22,131 nt of DNA, taken from a virus. A model generated the notes under the pieces. That model searched no databases. It was given only the letters and a program-made list of their open reading frames with translations, and was not told where the DNA came from. Both the position numbers and the translations under genes were made by a program. The stretch is taken from positions 1 through 22,131 of IMG/VR virus record IMGVR_UViG_3300033153_006942; one strand, 5' to 3'. This document shows, piece after piece, positions 6,819-14,792 of this stretch. Each line of letters opens with the position of its first letter. Within the stretch, counting starts at the first letter, position 1.

Positions 6819-7391
6819 ATGAGTACACAAATAACAACTGCATTTGTAAATCAATTCCATCGTGGTTTTGAGTTACTTTTGCAACAAGAAGGTAGTAAGT
6901 TACGTCCTTACGTGGATGTAAGAAAACAAGTAGGGGAATATGGGTATTATGATTTTATTGGTGCTGTTTCAGCGCAATCATTGACTGAAAGACATGCTTC
7001 AACTACTTTCATTAATACACCACATAGTAGACGTAGAGTTGGATTAGCTACTAAATTCCTTGCAGACTTAATTGACGAAAAGGATAAGGTTAAAATGCTT
7101 GGAGACCCAAAGAATGATTATGCAATGAACTTTGCACATGCTATGGGGAGAGCAATTGATCAAGCTATTATAGATGCTGCTTTTGGTTCAGCTTATGCTG
7201 GAAAAGCAGGTGGAACTACAGTTACTTATGCTTCAAGTGGTACTACAATTACTGAAGCTGGTTCAGCAGGATTAACAGTTGCGAAAATTAGAGAAGCTTC
7301 AACAAAGCTTAATTTGAACAACGTTCCAAATAGTGAAAGATACTTTATTGTAACTGCGAATCAAATTGATGATTTGTTAGGAATCAACTAG
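6819..7391 (+). CDS. Major capsid protein, N-terminal part (frame broken)
   Basis: This codes for the HK97-fold coat protein of marine podovirus type. I chose the ATG at 6819 because TAGGAGA ends about 9 bases upstream; an in-frame TTG lies at 6783. Family features: the opening QITTAFVNQFHRGFELLLQQ, then YDFIGAVSAQSLTERHA, the INTPHSRRRVG segment, DPKNDYAMNFAHAMGRAID, and late NSERYFIVTANQIDDLL, which normally leads into the last third of the protein. Instead the frame stops three codons later at TAG (7389-7391), giving 190 residues. The C-terminal part continues in another frame from 7373. Relatives are roughly 300-340 residues, so a piece seems to be missing. Confidence 0.85.
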   Translation: MSTQITTAFVNQFHRGFELLLQQEGSKLRPYVDVRKQVGEYGYYDFIGAVSAQSLTERHASTTFINTPHSRRRVGLATKFLADLIDEKDKVKMLGDPKNDYAMNFAHAMGRAIDQAIIDAAFGSAYAGKAGGTTVTYASSGTTITEAGSAGLTVAKIREASTKLNLNNVPNSERYFIVTANQIDDLLGIN

Positions 7392-7606
7392 ATGCTGATA
7401 TTCTTGGTAAAACAAATAATATCAGAGATTGTATTGCTTATAGTAAGAAAGCTTTATTGCTTGCTATTGGACAAGATGCTTTTAGTAGAATTACAGAAGA
7501 ATCTACTAAACATTTCAGTACACAAGTTTATACACAAATGACAATTGGTGCTACAAGAATGGATGAAGACCGTATTGTTAAAGTACAATGTTACGAAACT
7601 CCATAG
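7373..7606 (+). pseudogene. Major capsid protein, C-terminal part (shifted frame)
   Basis: A 77-codon open stretch without its own start (TGA just upstream at 7370-7372) reads FVRNQLDADILGKT, then IAYSKKALLLAIGQD, then STQVYTQMTIGATRMDEDRIV and ends at TAG 7604-7606. These are the usual last segments of the same coat family (the Y-x-K-x-x-L-L-A-x-G and Q-V-Y-x-x-M-x-I-G-A-T-R-M patterns). N- and C-parts together give about 264 residues; by memory of the family, about 45-60 residues between DDLL and FVRNQL are absent. The overlap TTTGTTAG (7373-7380) fits both frames. See findings. Confidence 0.85.
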
Positions 7607-7620
7607 GAGTAAAGTAAAAC

Positions 7621-7643
7621 AGGGGCCGTAAGGCCCCTTAATT
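7621..7643 (+). terminator. GC hairpin terminator after the capsid gene
   Basis: AGGGGCC (7621-7627), loop GTAA, GGCCCCT (7632-7638), then TAATT. This is a perfect 7-base stem with a stable GNRA-type loop, strongly GC in an AT-rich region. The T-run is short, so it may be leaky or act as an mRNA 3' stabiliser. T7 has its late terminator T-phi in the same place, after gene 10. Confidence 0.75.
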
Positions 7644-7658
7644 AAGGAGAAATAAAAA

Positions 7659-8222
7659 ATGGCTTCAAAAGTAGGTATTGCAAATAACGCTTTAACAAAT
7701 CTAGGTGCTGATAGAATCATGTCATTTACTGAAGATTCTGAAAATGCTAGAAATGTTAATAATATATTCGATCAAACATTAGACATGATATTACAGGATC
7801 ATCCCTGGAATTTTGCTAGATATCGTCAAGAATTAGCACAAACTGTTGATACTCCAGTATTTGATTATGATTATCAATATACATTACCAACAAATCCATA
7901 TTGTTTAAGAGTATTAAGAGCAGAAGATGATAAAAATTTTGTAATAGAAGGTAGAAAATTACTTACTGATGAAACTATAATATCAATAGAATATATTGGT
8001 AGAATTGTTGATATGAATTTATTATCAGCATTGTTTATAGAAGCATTTTCTTATTATCTTTCAATGAAATTAGCATATGCTATTCCTGGTAGTGGAAAAC
8101 AAAGAGAATTTAATGAACAGGATTACATATTAATGTTAAAGAAAGCTAAGTCAAGAGATGCACAAGAAGGCAATAAAGAAATAGTACAAGATAAAGGCAA
8201 TTGGTATAATGCGAGGTTTTAG
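7659..8222 (+). CDS. Tail tubular protein A (T7 gp11-type adaptor)
   Basis: This protein forms the adaptor ring joining portal to tail nozzle. Its 187 residues are close to the 196 of T7 gp11. The sequence begins KVGIANNALTNLGADRI, then has DSENARNVNNIFDQTLDMIL, and then HPWNFARYRQELA (about residues 47-59), which is the family hallmark, followed by YQYTLPTNPYCLRVLR. An AAGGAGA lies 8 bases upstream. The gene is intact and ends four bases before tail tubular protein B. Confidence 0.9.
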   Translation: MASKVGIANNALTNLGADRIMSFTEDSENARNVNNIFDQTLDMILQDHPWNFARYRQELAQTVDTPVFDYDYQYTLPTNPYCLRVLRAEDDKNFVIEGRKLLTDETIISIEYIGRIVDMNLLSALFIEAFSYYLSMKLAYAIPGSGKQREFNEQDYILMLKKAKSRDAQEGNKEIVQDKGNWYNARF

Positions 8223-8226
8223 ATAA

Positions 8227-10278
8227 ATGGCACGTACTACAAGTATAATTAATAATTTTATATCTGGAGAATTATCACCGCGATTAGCTGGAAGAACAGA
8301 TTTAAAAAACTATAATGGTGGTTGTAAAACCATTGAAAACATGTTTATTTTTCAACATGGTGGAATTTCAAAAAGACCTGGAACTAGGTTTATTGCTGCC
8401 GCTGGAGATTCAACAAAAGAAGTTAGACTATTATCTTTTGAATATTCAAGTGAGCAAGCTTATATTTTAGAATTTGGAGAATATTACATTAGATTTTATA
8501 TGAATGGTGGGCAGATACAATATGAAGGATCAGCATATGAAATAGTTTCACCATATGAAGCGCAAGATTTAGCTGAATTGAAATTTGTTCAAAGCGCTGA
8601 TATAATTTATATTACACATCCATTGTATCCAATTTATAAAATTTTAAGATATGGTCATACTAGTTGGAAAATTGAAGAAGTAGAATTTTATGGTGGTCCA
8701 TTTTTAGATGAAAATGATACAATTATTGAAACTGATGCTTCAGATGTTACAGGTGATATTCAAATAAATTCATCTGAAACTGTTTTGAATAATACGTTTG
8801 ATACTAATTTAGATAATTGGATAGACGTATCTGATGATGCTGGTGCTTCAGTATGGGTATCAGGAGGAACATTAAAATTGTCTGGTGATGATAGTACAAA
8901 ATATGGTGCAGTTGAGCAAATTTTAGATACGATTATTGACCAAGAATATACTGTTTCATTAGGGTGTTCTGGAGAAGATGGAACATTATATATATCAACA
9001 GAAACAATATCAGGTGCTCCATCTGGTGCATTTTTATTAACACAAACAATAACAGGTTCTTCAGCATTTTATACAGGAACTTATAATTTTACTGCAACAG
9101 CAGAAACATCCTACTTAAGTATGTCAACAACAGCATCCGCTGGAACTTATATTGATAATATTACAGTCAAAGCAAATATATTTAATGAAGATCAAGTTGG
9201 TGCGTTTTGGAAATTTAGAGGTAATGAAGTAAAAGAATCAACTATAAGTGCTGAAAATACATTTACAGATTCAATTATAATTGAAACATCTGGTGATACT
9301 TTCATTGTATCATTAACAGGAACTTGGGAAGCAACAGTTACTGTGCAAAAATCATTTGATGAAGGAACAACATGGTTAGATGTTTCAAATACTACAATTC
9401 CAGAATCTATTGAAGTAGCATCATATGAAGACAATGTATGGTGGAGAATTGGAGTTAAAACAAGTGATTATACAAGTGGAGATGTTGAAGCAAGATTATC
9501 AAAACTTGATGAATGGGGTTATGCTGAAATAACAGCATTTAATTCTGAAATTGAATTTGATGCTACAGTTATAAAGGATTTACCAAATACTGATGCTACT
9601 GAAAATTGGTCAGAAAGTGCTTGGTCAGATTATAGAGGTTATCCATCATGTATAGCATTTTTTGGACAAAGATTGATATTTGCTGGTTCTATATATCAAC
9701 CACAAACATTATGGGCATCACAAATTGATGATTATGAAAACTTTGAAGCTGGAACAAATGATGATGAAGGTTATATTTATACATTAGCAAGTTCAGATGT
9801 AAACACATTTAATTGGATGGTTGAATCAAAGGTATTATTACTTGGAACAAATTCAGCTGAATGGTCTTTTGGTATTCCAAATGAACCAACAACACCTACA
9901 AATGTATATGCTGAAAAACATACAACATACGGTAGTAAAAATATACAAGGTATTTTGACTGGACCTTTCAATGTTTTCATTCAAAAAGGTGGAACTAAAT
10001 TAAGAAATATGATTTGGAATTATGAGCAAGATAGATATTTAAGTAATGAAGAAAGTCTTCTATCAGAACATTTATTAAAAGAAGGAATAAAAGAAATTGG
10101 ATTTGCTTTTAAACCAAACAGTCAACTTTTTATGCTTTCAGATGATGGAAATTTAGTAGTTTGTACATATGACCCTTTGAATAAAATACAAGCATTTTAT
10201 AAATATGAAACTGATGGAGATTTTGAATCATTTTCAGTAATACCTGGAGATGATAGAGATGAAGTTTCAAACAACTGA
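8227..10278 (+). CDS. Tail tubular protein B (tail nozzle), main part, frame broken near end
   Basis: This is the equivalent of T7 gp12, the nozzle of the short tail. The N-terminus is diagnostic (NNFISGELSPRLAGRTDLKNY, then GGISKRPGTRFIAA, residues about 9-60). Residues about 184-318 form a separate beta-rich module (FDTNLDNW ... YIDNITV) that looks like a carbohydrate-binding, CBM4/9-like jelly roll inserted in the nozzle. The core resumes with AFFGQRLIFAGS and PQTLWASQIDDYENF (about 476-503). The frame ends at TGA 10276 just after IPGDDRDEV, where relatives continue with a W/V-rich R-x-x-NG segment. The missing end continues in another frame from 10250. Confidence 0.88.
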   Translation: MARTTSIINNFISGELSPRLAGRTDLKNYNGGCKTIENMFIFQHGGISKRPGTRFIAAAGDSTKEVRLLSFEYSSEQAYILEFGEYYIRFYMNGGQIQYEGSAYEIVSPYEAQDLAELKFVQSADIIYITHPLYPIYKILRYGHTSWKIEEVEFYGGPFLDENDTIIETDASDVTGDIQINSSETVLNNTFDTNLDNWIDVSDDAGASVWVSGGTLKLSGDDSTKYGAVEQILDTIIDQEYTVSLGCSGEDGTLYISTETISGAPSGAFLLTQTITGSSAFYTGTYNFTATAETSYLSMSTTASAGTYIDNITVKANIFNEDQVGAFWKFRGNEVKESTISAENTFTDSIIIETSGDTFIVSLTGTWEATVTVQKSFDEGTTWLDVSNTTIPESIEVASYEDNVWWRIGVKTSDYTSGDVEARLSKLDEWGYAEITAFNSEIEFDATVIKDLPNTDATENWSESAWSDYRGYPSCIAFFGQRLIFAGSIYQPQTLWASQIDDYENFEAGTNDDEGYIYTLASSDVNTFNWMVESKVLLLGTNSAEWSFGIPNEPTTPTNVYAEKHTTYGSKNIQGILTGPFNVFIQKGGTKLRNMIWNYEQDRYLSNEESLLSEHLLKEGIKEIGFAFKPNSQLFMLSDDGNLVVCTYDPLNKIQAFYKYETDGDFESFSVIPGDDRDEVSNN

Positions 10279-10813
10279 ATGGGACGAACATAAAAATGCT
10301 TATTACGTAGATTCTGGAATAGAATATAATGGTGTTCCAACAAATACAGTTTCTGGAATAGATCATCTTGAAGGTGAAACAATAAAATTATTAGTAGATG
10401 GTGCAACTCATCCAGATGTAACAGTATCAGGTGGAATATTTTCATTACAAGTATCTGGTTCAAAAATTATTGCAGGACTAGGATATAAATCATTAGTTGA
10501 AACAATGGATATTGAAGCAGAAACACAAGCTGGATCTTCACAAGGAAAATCAAAAGCAGCATTTGATGTTACATTTAGACTTCTTGACACAATTGGATTA
10601 AAATTAGGATATGATGAAGACAATCTTGATGTTATTCCATTTAGAGATTCAGCAGATTTAATGGGTAGCGCACCAGAACTGTTTACAGGTGATAAACATA
10701 GAAAATTTAATAAAGGGTGGGATAAATTTTTACATATAGTTGTAGTAAATGATCAACCATTACCATGTACTATATTGGCAATTATACCTACATTACAAGC
10801 AAGCGCACATTAA
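10250..10813 (+). pseudogene. Tail tubular protein B, C-terminal part (shifted frame)
   Basis: This frame reads IEMKFQTTEWDEHKNAYYVDSG, then SGIDHLEGETIKLLVDG, FTGDKHRKFNKGW and ends QPLPCTILAIIPTLQASAH. These match the normal end of the nozzle protein (the YVDSG, GL-x-HLEGE and PLP-x-T-x-LAI-x-P patterns). It overlaps the upstream frame, and the shared bases ATAGAGATGAAGTTT (10253-10267) make sense in both. It has an ATG at 10250 but no Shine-Dalgarno, so it is better read as a fragment than a separate gene. About 20 residues between the two parts appear lost. Confidence 0.8.
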
Positions 10814-10828
10814 GGAGAAATAAAAAAA

Positions 10829-11407
10829 ATGAATTGGTCAGCAGTTATACAAGGAGCTGGAGTATTAGCAAATTTTATTGGTGGAAAAAAGTCAGCTGAT
10901 GCAGCACAAGACGCAGCAGATGATAATGCTGCAATAACACTACAAAGAGCAGAGAATAATTCAAAACTTTCACTACATGATGCTTCTGTCATAGAATTAC
11001 AAGCATTAGAAACAAAAGTAAAATTACGTGATGATATAAGAAAACATTACTCTATTATTGATAAAATTTTATCTACTGCTAGAACAAGATATGGTTCAGC
11101 AGGAGTATCAACAAAAACAGGTTCAGCACGAGATGTACTAACAGATATTGAAGTTCAAGGTGAACAAGACGCAACTCGTATTTTATATGAAGGTGAAAAA
11201 TCTTATGATAGAATGAGAAATCTGGCAAAAAGATACAGAAATGCCGCTTCATATGGTTTATCTGATTCAGCTGCCCACGCTTCAGCAATTTCTGAAGCTG
11301 GAGCAAATACTGCAATGGCAACAAATATACAAAATTGGAGTAAATTATCAACTAATATTTATCAAATTGGTTCAAATCAAGGATGGTTTAATGAGGATAA
11401 AGAATAA
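10829..11407 (+). CDS. Internal virion protein (T7 gp14-type ejection protein)
   Basis: This 192-residue protein starts after an AAGGAGA ribosome binding site. It begins with a mildly hydrophobic segment (VIQGAGVLANFIGG, residues 6-19), then an Ala/Asp-rich helix (KKSADAAQDAADDNAA), then a long amphipathic helical region with RTRYGSAGVSTKTGSARDVL (about 86-105), the usual SGV-x-x-TGS-x-x-x-VL signature of this family. Such proteins line the capsid core and are ejected first to help DNA cross the envelope. It sits directly before the gp15-like gene, as in T7, and overlaps it by one base (TAATG). Confidence 0.8.
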   Translation: MNWSAVIQGAGVLANFIGGKKSADAAQDAADDNAAITLQRAENNSKLSLHDASVIELQALETKVKLRDDIRKHYSIIDKILSTARTRYGSAGVSTKTGSARDVLTDIEVQGEQDATRILYEGEKSYDRMRNLAKRYRNAASYGLSDSAAHASAISEAGANTAMATNIQNWSKLSTNIYQIGSNQGWFNEDKE

Positions 11408-13758
11408 TGGCTAGAATTAAAACATATACACAACAAGAAGGTTTAACTGCTGCTGGTCGTGATGTTCCGTCAATTGCTGGTGAAAGATCAAGAGATTGGA
11501 TTGTACCTGATAATTCTGGTAAAGTATGGGAAGCCGTTCAACAAGTTGCAGATGGCGCAACTGATATTGGGCAAAAATTACACGATGCTGAACAAATTGA
11601 TCTTTTAATAAAATCTAAAAACGATTTTTCAATTGCTGCTAATGAAATTGATATAGATCTTTTAAGTCCAAAAAATGAACATTTAAATGCTGAAGAAAGA
11701 ATGAAAATTCGTGATGAAAGTTATGAAAAAATAACTAATTTACAAACAGATAAATTTAAAGATGCAAGATTTTTAAATTCAATGCAGGACTATACAAATA
11801 GGAAAAACATTTCATCTAAACATAATGTTAATACTCATAGTATAAATGTTCAAACTAAAAAAAGTATTAAAACTCTTGATGAAACATTGAAATTAAAAAT
11901 TGATGAAAGTAGATTAGGAATTGGAAATCCAATTGGTGAAGGTGTACAAGCTATTACAGATACGTTTATTGCAATATATGGTGATAATGAAAATACTGAA
12001 AAAATGATTAAGTTTGCAGTTGATGAATTTACAAATAAAGCAACATATGGAAGCTATGAACATCAAATTATAAATAATCCATTAGATGCTGAAAAACGTA
12101 TTAATCAAAATCAAAAAGATAAAAAATCAAATTGGTATAATATGAATGTTGAAGATCAAGACGATTTAATAATAAAATCAAGAACTGCTGCTAATAAAGA
12201 AAGAAACAGAATTAAAACTAAAAGATTAGCAGGTTCAAATTTATTAATTAGACAAAATAAAGAAATGAATAGTTATGCAAAAATTGGTAAATTAGCTTTT
12301 ACTGATATGAAAAATATTCAACGAAAAAATATTTATACATTTGGACCTGAAAAAGCTAAAATGATTAATCAAGAATTAGAAGAAAATTACAATGCTGGAT
12401 TAAATGGTAAAAGTATTTGGATGTTAACAAATGCTGAATCTGTAAATGAAACCATAAAATTGGAAAAAATAATTTCTGATGCTCCAACTGATTTTTCAGA
12501 ACAAGCAATGAGTAAAAGAAATCTTGCAAGAAAAACAAAACAAGCTATAATTTATTGGCAACAACAATTTGAAAAAGACCCTATTAAAATAATGGATGAA
12601 GAATTACAATTTACAACAGTTGAAGAAAGAAATGTTTTTCAAAGACAACATGGTATTCAAGAACATCAAGTTAGAATAAAAAATAATAGAGATTTAGATG
12701 CTATTGCTTCTGCTTTTAAAACAGCAAAATCTGGAGAATTAAAATTAGTTAATGATGAATTAATTAAACAAGAAGGTGTAAAAAACACACATCAAATTTT
12801 TAGCAATATGATAAGATTAAAAAAATTAAGTGAAAATGTTAGATTTACTATTGCTTTAATGAATAATGGTCTTGAAAATCCAGAAGTAAATAGATTATTA
12901 GATATAACTAAAGATACTTCTATAAATGATATACAAAATAAAATAACTAAAGATGGTGGAAATACAAAAGCTAAAGAAGATTTTTATCAAATGGCTTCTG
13001 AAAAATTAGTAAAATTTAAAAATTCTTTATTAATTACTGATCCTTTAGGATTTGAATATAATGGTATAATTGATGGTTTAGTAAAAGCTGCTCTTGAATC
13101 AGAAAGACAAAATCCTGGTACAGGAGAAGATATATTAAATAAGGCTATTAATAACTTTGATAGTAAATCTTTTTATTTAAAAAACAATCCAACTACAAGA
13201 GTTAAAAAGGATTTAGTAAAACCAGATTTTAATGAAGGTAATTTTGATGGATATTTAACATATTTATCAAGTACAATTGATTTAAAAGAATTAAATTTTG
13301 GTTATGCAACTTTACGTAGAGAAGGTGAAACTTCACAAGATTTTGAAGCAAGAAAACAAATATTTTATAATAATTTAAATAGAGATGATTTTGCTTGGAT
13401 TAATGGTAGAGTTCAAAATACACAAGAATTAACATATAAAGGTTCTATTGTTGTAAATAATAATGGTAGATTAATTTCAGTATCAAATGACGATGATGCT
13501 TCTTCATACAAAAGTAGAAGAAGAAAATTAGAATTAGAAAAACAATTAGAATTAGAATCACCATTTATTAATGTTGAAGAAAAAATTCAGTCTAAAACAG
13601 AAAAACCAATTGAAAGAATAGAAGAAGATTTAGAACTTGATTATTCTTTTTATGAAATAGATAAGGAAGAACAATTGAAACAAAGAGAATTAAAACGACA
13701 AATTGAAATTGGTAAGAAGAAAAATGTTGAAAAACAAAGACAAGAAAAGGCTAAATAA
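11407..13758 (+). CDS. Large internal virion protein (T7 gp15-type)
   Basis: A 783-residue helical, hydrophilic protein comparable in length and position to T7 gp15 (747 residues), part of the ejected core/tunnel complex. No catalytic motif is visible. The N-terminus (TAAGRDVPSIAG ... GKVWEAVQQVADGATDIGQKL, about 15-60) resembles the start of many podovirus internal proteins. The last 90 residues are highly charged (runs of Glu, Lys, Arg), probably coiled coil. The assignment rests mainly on order, length and composition. It overlaps both neighbours by one base (TAATG), suggesting coupled translation. Lysine codons are almost all AAA. Confidence 0.7.
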   Translation: MARIKTYTQQEGLTAAGRDVPSIAGERSRDWIVPDNSGKVWEAVQQVADGATDIGQKLHDAEQIDLLIKSKNDFSIAANEIDIDLLSPKNEHLNAEERMKIRDESYEKITNLQTDKFKDARFLNSMQDYTNRKNISSKHNVNTHSINVQTKKSIKTLDETLKLKIDESRLGIGNPIGEGVQAITDTFIAIYGDNENTEKMIKFAVDEFTNKATYGSYEHQIINNPLDAEKRINQNQKDKKSNWYNMNVEDQDDLIIKSRTAANKERNRIKTKRLAGSNLLIRQNKEMNSYAKIGKLAFTDMKNIQRKNIYTFGPEKAKMINQELEENYNAGLNGKSIWMLTNAESVNETIKLEKIISDAPTDFSEQAMSKRNLARKTKQAIIYWQQQFEKDPIKIMDEELQFTTVEERNVFQRQHGIQEHQVRIKNNRDLDAIASAFKTAKSGELKLVNDELIKQEGVKNTHQIFSNMIRLKKLSENVRFTIALMNNGLENPEVNRLLDITKDTSINDIQNKITKDGGNTKAKEDFYQMASEKLVKFKNSLLITDPLGFEYNGIIDGLVKAALESERQNPGTGEDILNKAINNFDSKSFYLKNNPTTRVKKDLVKPDFNEGNFDGYLTYLSSTIDLKELNFGYATLRREGETSQDFEARKQIFYNNLNRDDFAWINGRVQNTQELTYKGSIVVNNNGRLISVSNDDDASSYKSRRRKLELEKQLELESPFINVEEKIQSKTEKPIERIEEDLELDYSFYEIDKEEQLKQRELKRQIEIGKKKNVEKQRQEKAK

Positions 13759-14792
13759 TGATAAAAGATATACAACCTGATTATGATCCATTTATAATGT
13801 CTGACATTAGTCAAGCTTCATTTTTTGAATCAGCTGGTGCAAGATTTACAGAATCTTATATTAGAGCACCTCTTGCCTCATTATATCGTTTTGGTGAATT
13901 AAGTATAGCAAAAGAAAACATTTATTCAGGTATTTTAGATGAAGAAGGATATAAAAATAGTCCATATTTTCGTAAAGATATAAAATGGCATGAAGGTATG
14001 ACAGAAGATGAATCACAAATTTTATCTGAAAGAAAGGATGCTGAAAGACAAAGACAAGATGTTATGAGAAGAACACCAACTGGATTAATTAGAGGTGGTG
14101 CTCTTATGGCTGTTGATTTTGCTGCTCAATTATTGGACCCATTAAATATTGCTGCTTCTTTTGTTCCTATTGTAGGTCAAACTAAATTTATTAGAATGGC
14201 TGGTACATCATTTGGAGCAAGATTAGTTGGTGCAAGAACAGCAACAGGTGTTATTGAAGGTCTTGCTGGTGCTACTTTAGTTGAACCAATTGTATTAGCA
14301 GCTGCTAGACAAGAACAAGCAGATTATGATATGTATGATTCATTAATGGCAATTAGTTTTGGTTCAGTATTTGGAGCTGGAACACATGTTGGTTTTGGAA
14401 AAATTGGTGATATTCTTGGTATAAGTAGATATGCTAATGATGCTTCAGTAAAAACAGCAATATCTGATGTTTTATCAAATAAAAATTCACAAATTGATAA
14501 AATAATTACTGCTGAAAGGTCATCAGTTATTGATAGCAATTTAAAATCTGAACCAATAAGAAATGCGCCAACGCCAGATGATAAATCTTATGATTTCAAT
14601 ATATTAAAAGAAGAAACTATTGATCAAAATAAAGTTACTCAAATAAAAGTTGGTTTAGATGATATAGATGAAAGAGTTAAAATAGGTTCAATGGAAATAG
14701 AACAAAGAAATAATGTTCATAAATCATCTAAAATTATTGATGATAAAGTAACAGAAAAAGAAAAACTTCGTAAAGATTTGGAGAATTGTTAA
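13758..14792 (+). CDS. Internal virion protein, N-terminal half of a split T7 gp16-like protein
   Basis: 344 residues. After a charged start it has a hydrophobic helical region with MAVDFAAQLLDPLNIAASFVP (about 115-135) and Gly/Ala-rich segments (GVIEGLAGATLVEPIVLA; SFGSVFGAGTHVGFG). The LLDPLN-x-A-x-x-x-P pattern is common in gp16-type ejection proteins of marine podoviruses. The C-terminal 110 residues are charged. T7 gp16 is one protein of 1318 residues; here this gene plus the next total about 1206. No lytic transglycosylase catalytic domain is evident in it. The next ATG follows the stop directly and has its own GGAG, so the split looks real. Confidence 0.65.
   Translation: MIKDIQPDYDPFIMSDISQASFFESAGARFTESYIRAPLASLYRFGELSIAKENIYSGILDEEGYKNSPYFRKDIKWHEGMTEDESQILSERKDAERQRQDVMRRTPTGLIRGGALMAVDFAAQLLDPLNIAASFVPIVGQTKFIRMAGTSFGARLVGARTATGVIEGLAGATLVEPIVLAAARQEQADYDMYDSLMAISFGSVFGAGTHVGFGKIGDILGISRYANDASVKTAISDVLSNKNSQIDKIITAERSSVIDSNLKSEPIRNAPTPDDKSYDFNILKEETIDQNKVTQIKVGLDDIDERVKIGSMEIEQRNNVHKSSKIIDDKVTEKEKLRKDLENC

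Noticed and set aside
5140-6830. Exact T7, T3 or SP6 promoter
   Set aside because: Only the TAGGG-AG core resembles these; the specificity region upstream does not match.
7365-7400. Programmed ribosomal frameshift in the capsid gene
   Set aside because: No slippery heptamer with downstream structure is evident, and a shift would not restore the residues that seem to be missing.
10250-10813. A separate gene starting at ATG 10250
   Set aside because: No Shine-Dalgarno, and the whole product matches the expected C-terminus of the nozzle protein.
2503-11351. Many open frames of 60-130 codons on the minus strand
   Set aside because: They lie entirely opposite well-supported genes, have odd composition (runs of Leu, His, Ile, Phe expected from antisense of AT-rich genes) and no ribosome binding sites.
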